A stretch of 19,802 nt of DNA from CAYLJJ01 sp964384025 (GTDB lineage: Bacteria > Myxococcota_A > Bradymonadia > UBA7976 > UBA1532), in assembly GCA_964384025.1 (NCBI GenBank), contig CAYLJJ010000107.1:1-19802 (forward strand), given 5' to 3'. The notes beneath the pieces were generated by a model. It did not search any database. It was given only the letters and a program-made list of their open reading frames with translations, and was not told the DNA's origin. Positions 16,001 through 19,802 of this stretch are shown here, in pieces (the stretch's first letter is position 1; every line of letters begins with the position of its first letter). The position numbers and the translations under genes were made by a program.

Positions 16001-19000
16001 ATAGTCTCCTGGGATCACCGGAGGGGGCTCTGTAGCGCAGTTGGGGGCGCCAGGGCTGGCGGCGCAGGGGGAAGCTTGCCAAGCGCTGGGATCATCCATC
16101 AGCTCAGGGGAGATGCGTTCAGCGGAGACTCCATTTCCTGGGTTGAAGGGGTTGCCGTAGCTGGAGATGATAAAGCCCTCAGGATCAAGGAAGTGAACTG
16201 GATCGCTGATCGCAAGGCCGTTGCTGATGCGTGTCCCCTCTACCGTAAAGAGCAGTGTCTCTGCGGGGATCTCATACTCCCCTGCGTAGTCAGGATCTAA
16301 GACCAGGGCGTAGCCCCCAGCAGGCAGCAGAGTGCTCCCCTGCTGCCAGGGTAATAGAACAGAGGTGCTGTCCTCATCATCCAACATGAAACCTTGGAGA
16401 TCGACAACCTGATCGCTGCCATTGTAGATCTCGACATACTCTCCGGTGCCCTCATCTCTGGGATTGGCCATCACCTCGTTGAGGATCAAGCTCCCGCTGC
16501 TCTCACTGCGCACAAACTCAAAGGCTCCCATATCAAAACCCTCGCCCCAGGGGCGCTGATTGCCCAGGATATCCCAGTAGAGACCAACGTCGTAGGCGGA
16601 GTCGATACAGGGAGAATCCTCAAGCAGGCGGAAGTCCCACTCGCCCGGATCGACGAAGAGAGGATCAACGGAGATGTCGTTGTCTCCGCTGGCCTCACCT
16701 ACATAATCCTCTACATTCCCCCAGATGTTGTTATATCCCTCGTAGCCAGAGAACTCGTTGGCCTTGAAGCCACGCATATTCCCCACGATGATATTGTTCA
16801 AAATATTGTCTGAACCCTCATGAGCAAAGAGAGCAGCTCCCATCTCCTCATCTTGGGCTGCAAAGCCGTTACCTGAGAGGGTGTTATTGGTGATCAATAG
16901 ACTCCCCCCCTGAGTGTCGATCCCCTTGAGGTCGTTGTTACTGATCAGGTTGTTAAAGAGATAGCCAGAGCTGTTCTCCAGCTTAATCGCGAAGTTATTG
17001 CCATCAAAGAGATTCTCCATGGCATAAACCTCGCTGTTAGAGGCAAGCAGGCCCGTAAATGTCTCTTGGACAGTAGAACGAACGAGAGTGACATGAGCAT
17101 CATGAGCCATGATGCCCTGAGTGCGTGCATCTTCGTAGCGTCCGCTGAGGGTGACATCGCTGATATGGAGGGAGGCGCCCTGAATATCAAAGAAGCCTCG
17201 AATGATGCTCTCATGACGACCCGCTCCACGGATGATGATGGGCCGCGCCAGGGTCAAGTTAGCGAGGAACTCTCCAGGACCCAAAGAGAGGATGGTGTTG
17301 TCCCCTTCAATCCCATGGATCGCCTCCTCTAGGGTTTCAAAATCTCCAGGGACGCTGATCTGTTGAGGCTCGACGCAGCTCCCACCTCGGCAGATCTGCT
17401 CACCACAATCCAGAGCAGAAGACCACTCCATACAACCTGTAGACCCCTGTATACACTCATAATAACCCCAGTCTGAGGCACAACGGGTCTCTCCCTGAGC
17501 GCAGGCATCCTCGCAGCTCACCTCAAAATTGAGATCGAGCTGGAAGTCGCCTGCTTGGTTATAACCATCCACGAAGAGTTGATAGACTCCTGGGCTCAGC
17601 TCCATCTCGATCTGAGAGCCAACACCTCCAGGAGGAGTGGAGTCATCTACACAGACCAGCTCATTGGCGCAGTCTTGGGCCAGATAGAGTACAGTGTCAA
17701 AGCCTGAAGCGGTGGCTGAGACTCGGCTCTGCCGCTGTAACTCAAAACTGTAGACCTTATCAGGACCCGCTCCACCACAGCTGCCATTGGAGTCATGCTG
17801 ATGCCCCTCGGTGCTGTCTTGAAAGCTCCCACTCTCTGCAACGATGGGGATGGCGTCTGCGCATAAGTCTCCAGGGAGCTGAGGAATACAGGAATCTACA
17901 TAGCAGCGCTCCTCCTCAGCACAGCTCTGAGCTTCACTCCAAGAGAAGCAACCATCAGCGCTCTCAGAGCAGTGATAGAGGTTGCCATCTTCAGCGCAGC
18001 TTGAAGCATCAGGGCGGCAGATCTCCTCACAGATCCCACCAAAGTTCAGGATCAGGAGATATTCCCCTTTGGTCTCCACTTGGTAGGCGTCCAAAACCAG
18101 AAAGTAGTCGCCCGGCATAAGATGCGCTGTCAGACGGGAGCCCAAGCTTCCAGGAGGGACAGAGTCATCGTTACAGGCAACCTCGCTCTCTTGGTCTGCG
18201 CAGTCGCGACGTAGGTGAAGCACGGTGTCATAACCCAGAGCCCAAGCGGTGAAGTCCATCTCTTCATCGACATGGAAGTGATACACATGATCGGGACCTT
18301 GAGCCCCCGCGCCACAGCTTGAGTGAAAGGCGTCGCTGACGATGAGGCCCAAGCTGCCTTCGATGATCTGGCTTTCAGGGTGGATAGAGATCGCTGAGCT
18401 GCAGAGATCGCCTGGATCTCGATCACGACACTCTCCCTCAAAGCAGCCCTGCCCCTGCGCAGAGCAGGGCTCAAGCTCATTAAGGAAGTACCCGCAGCTA
18501 TTCTGCGTCCAGAGATCATCTCCTTGACACTCCTGGGTGAGACGAGGGCGACACTGCCCCTCGACACAGAGATGATCAGCGCGACACTCTTCGGGCGCTT
18601 GACAAGCAGCTACACAGCTCCCAGCACCTGGAAGATCGGGTTGATGATAACAGGAGAAGCCTTCAGCGCAATCGATCTCCTCAGAGCAGGGAAAGCACCA
18701 AGAACCTGACTCTCCTTCACAGAAGTGAGCTGACTCCAAAGCACCCGATCCACAGTCTGTCAAGGCTGCTTGAATATTGGTGATCGATTCTCCATTCTCC
18801 AGATCTTCAGGTAGGAAATTGACCGCGTTGCAGCCTCCTCGTTGGCCATAGTCTGTGTGACCTCGAACAAGAACCCCCACCAACTCCTGGTTGGCATTAA
18901 AGACACCCGAACCTGAGTTTCCCCCAAAGGCATCCAGGGTCGCCTCAAAGAAAGTCCCACGATGCCGAATCACTCGACCGTTGGGAGTAATCTTGGCTGG

Positions 19001-19627
19001 GATCCCTGAGGGGAAGCCGAGCATGATCACCTCACTCCCAGGATCTGGAGGGCTTTCTCCCCGGAAAATGCTGACAGGTTGGCGAGATGCATCGACCGGA
19101 CGATCCAGGCGAACTACAGCGAAGTCGGTCCCATCATCGCTTAGAGCCCAGGAGAGGACCTGTTGGCAGTGATAGACGCTCTCTGAGCTGATATGTGCGA
19201 GCTGCCCTGGTGCTTCATAGTAGAAGTCAAACAGGAAGCTGGTCTGTCCACAGTCACTCTCATTAACACAGTGTCCGGCTGTTAGGATCAGATCATCATC
19301 TACAAGAGTACCTGAACAGCTCGCCGCTGAGGGCTGATCTCGAAAGCGCTGATCAGCGCAGAGAGCATAAGACTCTCCCAGGGTCGCGGCGGGGATCTGA
19401 ACATTCTCAGGATCGCTCTGATCCAGGTCCCAATCTCGGAACATCGCCACGACGCTCCGCCGCGCGAGAGCCCGCCAAGATTCATCAGGATATTCATAAA
19501 CATCTAGGCGGTCATCCTCTCCAAAGACAACCTCCTGGGTTTGGTTATCTAGCTGCTCCTTCTGTCCCTGACAAGCCAAGGCAAAGAGGGGGAGAAGATA
19601 GAGGAGAGATCTATGTTGGGCTGTCAT
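13025..19627 (-). CDS. Giant 2200-residue lipoprotein: protease, PPC, beta-helix, LTD repeats, HhH
   Basis: Residues 1-18 form a lipoprotein signal ending FALAC, with Cys19 likely lipidated. Residues 35-45, FGEDDRLDVYE, match the propeptide of the protease at 10020. A trypsin-like domain follows with His119 (LTAGHC), Asp168 (GTDFAVVRLDR) and Ser238 (GGNSGSGVF). Residues 295-405 are Cys-rich. Two PPC-type beta domains lie at about 405-530 and 585-703, each ended by a Cys-rich linker. Residues 758-1038 form a right-handed beta-helix, ending DPLFVDPGEWDFRL and DSPCIDSAYDVG. Four tandem lamin-tail domains occupy about 1046-1673, each starting NEVMANP-like and carrying PFNPGNG. A ComEA-like helix-hairpin-helix (IDLNSAD, ELRGIGPTLGSRIL) lies at about 1711-1770. 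An unassigned 240-residue region follows, then a fifth LTD at about 2027-2150. The ATG at 19627 is chosen over one at 19753 because GGAGG precedes it and the signal peptide starts there. It is probably a surface protein that cuts or holds polymers. Confidence 0.9.
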   Translation of the reverse strand: MTAQHRSLLYLLPLFALACQGQKEQLDNQTQEVVFGEDDRLDVYEYPDESWRALARRSVVAMFRDWDLDQSDPENVQIPAATLGESYALCADQRFRDQPSAASCSGTLVDDDLILTAGHCVNESDCGQTSFLFDFYYEAPGQLAHISSESVYHCQQVLSWALSDDGTDFAVVRLDRPVDASRQPVSIFRGESPPDPGSEVIMLGFPSGIPAKITPNGRVIRHRGTFFEATLDAFGGNSGSGVFNANQELVGVLVRGHTDYGQRGGCNAVNFLPEDLENGESITNIQAALTDCGSGALESAHFCEGESGSWCFPCSEEIDCAEGFSCYHQPDLPGAGSCVAACQAPEECRADHLCVEGQCRPRLTQECQGDDLWTQNSCGYFLNELEPCSAQGQGCFEGECRDRDPGDLCSSAISIHPESQIIEGSLGLIVSDAFHSSCGAGAQGPDHVYHFHVDEEMDFTAWALGYDTVLHLRRDCADQESEVACNDDSVPPGSLGSRLTAHLMPGDYFLVLDAYQVETKGEYLLILNFGGICEEICRPDASSCAEDGNLYHCSESADGCFSWSEAQSCAEEERCYVDSCIPQLPGDLCADAIPIVAESGSFQDSTEGHQHDSNGSCGGAGPDKVYSFELQRQSRVSATASGFDTVLYLAQDCANELVCVDDSTPPGGVGSQIEMELSPGVYQLFVDGYNQAGDFQLDLNFEVSCEDACAQGETRCASDWGYYECIQGSTGCMEWSSALDCGEQICRGGSCVEPQQISVPGDFETLEEAIHGIEGDNTILSLGPGEFLANLTLARPIIIRGAGRHESIIRGFFDIQGASLHISDVTLSGRYEDARTQGIMAHDAHVTLVRSTVQETFTGLLASNSEVYAMENLFDGNNFAIKLENSSGYLFNNLISNNDLKGIDTQGGSLLITNNTLSGNGFAAQDEEMGAALFAHEGSDNILNNIIVGNMRGFKANEFSGYEGYNNIWGNVEDYVGEASGDNDISVDPLFVDPGEWDFRLLEDSPCIDSAYDVGLYWDILGNQRPWGEGFDMGAFEFVRSESSGSLILNEVMANPRDEGTGEYVEIYNGSDQVVDLQGFMLDDEDSTSVLLPWQQGSTLLPAGGYALVLDPDYAGEYEIPAETLLFTVEGTRISNGLAISDPVHFLDPEGFIISSYGNPFNPGNGVSAERISPELMDDPSAWQASPCAASPGAPNCATEPPPVIPGDYNLLITEVMSNPLDENSGEYVEILNLGDQAVEMAGLILSDGDSDDSLIPWEEEGGSLLEPGQYAVVFDPDYDGLTYSVGEGALWLGIENTRLGDGLATTDPISLWDPGLNLLASYSQPFNPGNGRSAEMVNLELGDVPDNWIAAPCPEAPFASPGAENCVASGGNINPADLTLLINEVMANPLDEDTGEFIELYNYGDEPVDPQGLILDDGDASDVLTGESGALLAPGAYALVLDPEYTGEYALPEGVLILYPSDTSLGSGLSTNDPISLKAPDGITLLSSFSFPFNPGNGTSVERLGDLGDVPENWLASSCAGGSSPGRSNCISEGGGQPIGEVSLIINEVMANPLDESSGEFVELRNMGDDPVDLQGFLLSDGDSVDSIEGYQGGPTMLPAGGWALILDQDYSAQYTIPEATLLLTVDDRTIGSGLTNDDPIELLMPDGFSLIDSYSFPFNPGNGLSVEKIDPLLGDVAENWAASCAETGSTPGAPNCAGEGGGVEPQGQMIDLNSADSSLLQELRGIGPTLGSRILAFREANGTFEDLNQLLAISGVRAGYIEDWSRLEEGEEYYLGISEELRRPTQHFNSVAELMASLPSPESPGAMDGIVVRIRRVVNRSAGDEGHTRMLFFSDWGDEGDYSPSAQEMLPVYLGSHDRSQLATVDALADWERSDGEPNSGAAFYRWESPMATLPVNHVYAVEGLLHVWGGQWELKIRTQPEPGLDRLVRIERWLAPELWRELEVIWSYNYSPALVHAEEFDIGLPYRLVNAHPCMDWWLRMEGSRPSTPRRRNATDNQPGAYYEFNDALALWLDEGQFVEVPRAVINEIFYDNAAVADREGEFIELFNPNPEALSLEGWRIEDDNGGYTFGEDAPALPAWGFLVLGNNPEWEVIDFSYGQRLSLRNSSEGIRLFDTQARLVDEVIYNQEAPWPVGHDGFSIELFDPCSNNTIGENWEESSEDWYRFTDPDQSREGSYYMTPGTYNSNLISSCPGDWN
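14519..16492 (-). repeat. Four tandem lamin-tail domain repeats, about 480-510 bases each
   Basis: Within the giant gene, four units start at about 16492, 16000, 15493 and 15001 on the minus strand. Each encodes an (N/T)EVM(A/S)NP opening, a (G/S)GE(Y/F)(V/I)E strand, (D/S)DGD or DDED turns, a PFNPGNG motif and a Cys-containing linker (A-PG-x-x-NC type). The units are clearly diverged copies. Parts of units 3 and 4 are still identical in DNA: the 32 bases at 14958-14989 equal those at 15450-15481. A fifth, more distant LTD at about 13184-13549 is not part of the array. Confidence 0.85.
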
Positions 19628-19631
19628 CCAA

Positions 19632-19636
19632 CCTCC
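19632..19636 (-). promoter_or_regulatory. Ribosome binding site of the giant lipoprotein gene
   Basis: GGAGG on the minus strand stands four bases before the ATG at 19627. It fixes the start at the signal peptide and argues against the longer reading frame from 19753. Confidence 0.8.
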
Positions 19637-19802
19637 GGGATTTTTCCAATTTAGAGATGAGGCACCATACTCTGATCGAAACAAAAGGTCAGTGTTCTTT
19701 TTTTTTCCTATTGTTTTTAAATAGTTGTGATTCAATGCGCTTTCATCTCCCATAAGCTGCTGAGATCCATTAAATTTCTCGGATGAAGAATAGAAAAAAC
19801 CT
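19637..19802 (-). other. AT-rich upstream region of the giant gene
   Basis: This stretch before the giant gene is AT-rich, with a run of nine A on the minus strand near 19699-19707. It must hold the promoter if transcription starts inside the window. A weak TTGAAT-17 bases-AATAGG pair can be read around 19706-19734, but I do not consider it convincing. No gene is seen. Confidence 0.4.

Overview
This window looks like a chromosomal segment of a Gram-negative, moderately GC-rich bacterium. My best guess is the Myxococcota / former Deltaproteobacteria, possibly Bradymonadia-like. That placement is inferred from the secretome style: cysteine-rich lipoproteins, trypsin-like proteases, pre-peptidase (PPC) and lamin-tail (LTD) domains, and a von Willebrand A / SRCR protein. 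There is no marker gene here to prove it.

Layout. (1) Positions 27-2264 (+) hold the remains of a large Cys-rich surface or secreted protein with a VWA domain and two SRCR domains. Its 5' end lacks a signal peptide and its 3' end stops in the middle of a Cys repeat. (2) Positions 2265-3420 are an AT-richer scar with two decayed insertion-sequence transposases, one IS1595-like and one IS5-like, both frameshifted. (3) Positions 3421-5826 (-) encode an FtsK DNA translocase that stops right after the motor and lacks the C-terminal gamma domain; its stop codon abuts the scar. (4) Positions 5975-9324 (+) encode a Trm112-like protein, a small exported hypothetical protein and leucyl-tRNA synthetase. 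(5) Positions 9343-9810 (-) encode an exported protein that appears to consist of two tandem HU/IHF-like domains. (6) Positions 10020-12122 (+) encode a trypsin-like lipoprotein with a Cys-rich tail and a Sir2 deacylase. (7) Positions 12282-19627 (-) hold a 2200-residue multidomain lipoprotein followed 2 bases later by an RlmB-type rRNA methyltransferase gene.

How the genes relate. Housekeeping genes (ftsK, leuS, rlmB, the Trm112-like gene, sir2) are interleaved with large exported proteins. The two protease genes are paralogs that share a propeptide motif and the catalytic region; one has a short Cys-rich tail, the other about 1900 extra residues of adhesive or binding modules. Several exported proteins carry folds usually associated with nucleic acids: HU-like, ComEA-like helix-hairpin-helix and LTD. 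This may point to extracellular DNA or chromatin-like substrates, but that is inference.

No tRNA, rRNA, CRISPR array or phage genes were recognised. The only gene-free stretch over 300 bases is the IS scar. The gap at 6689-6924 shows nothing convincing.
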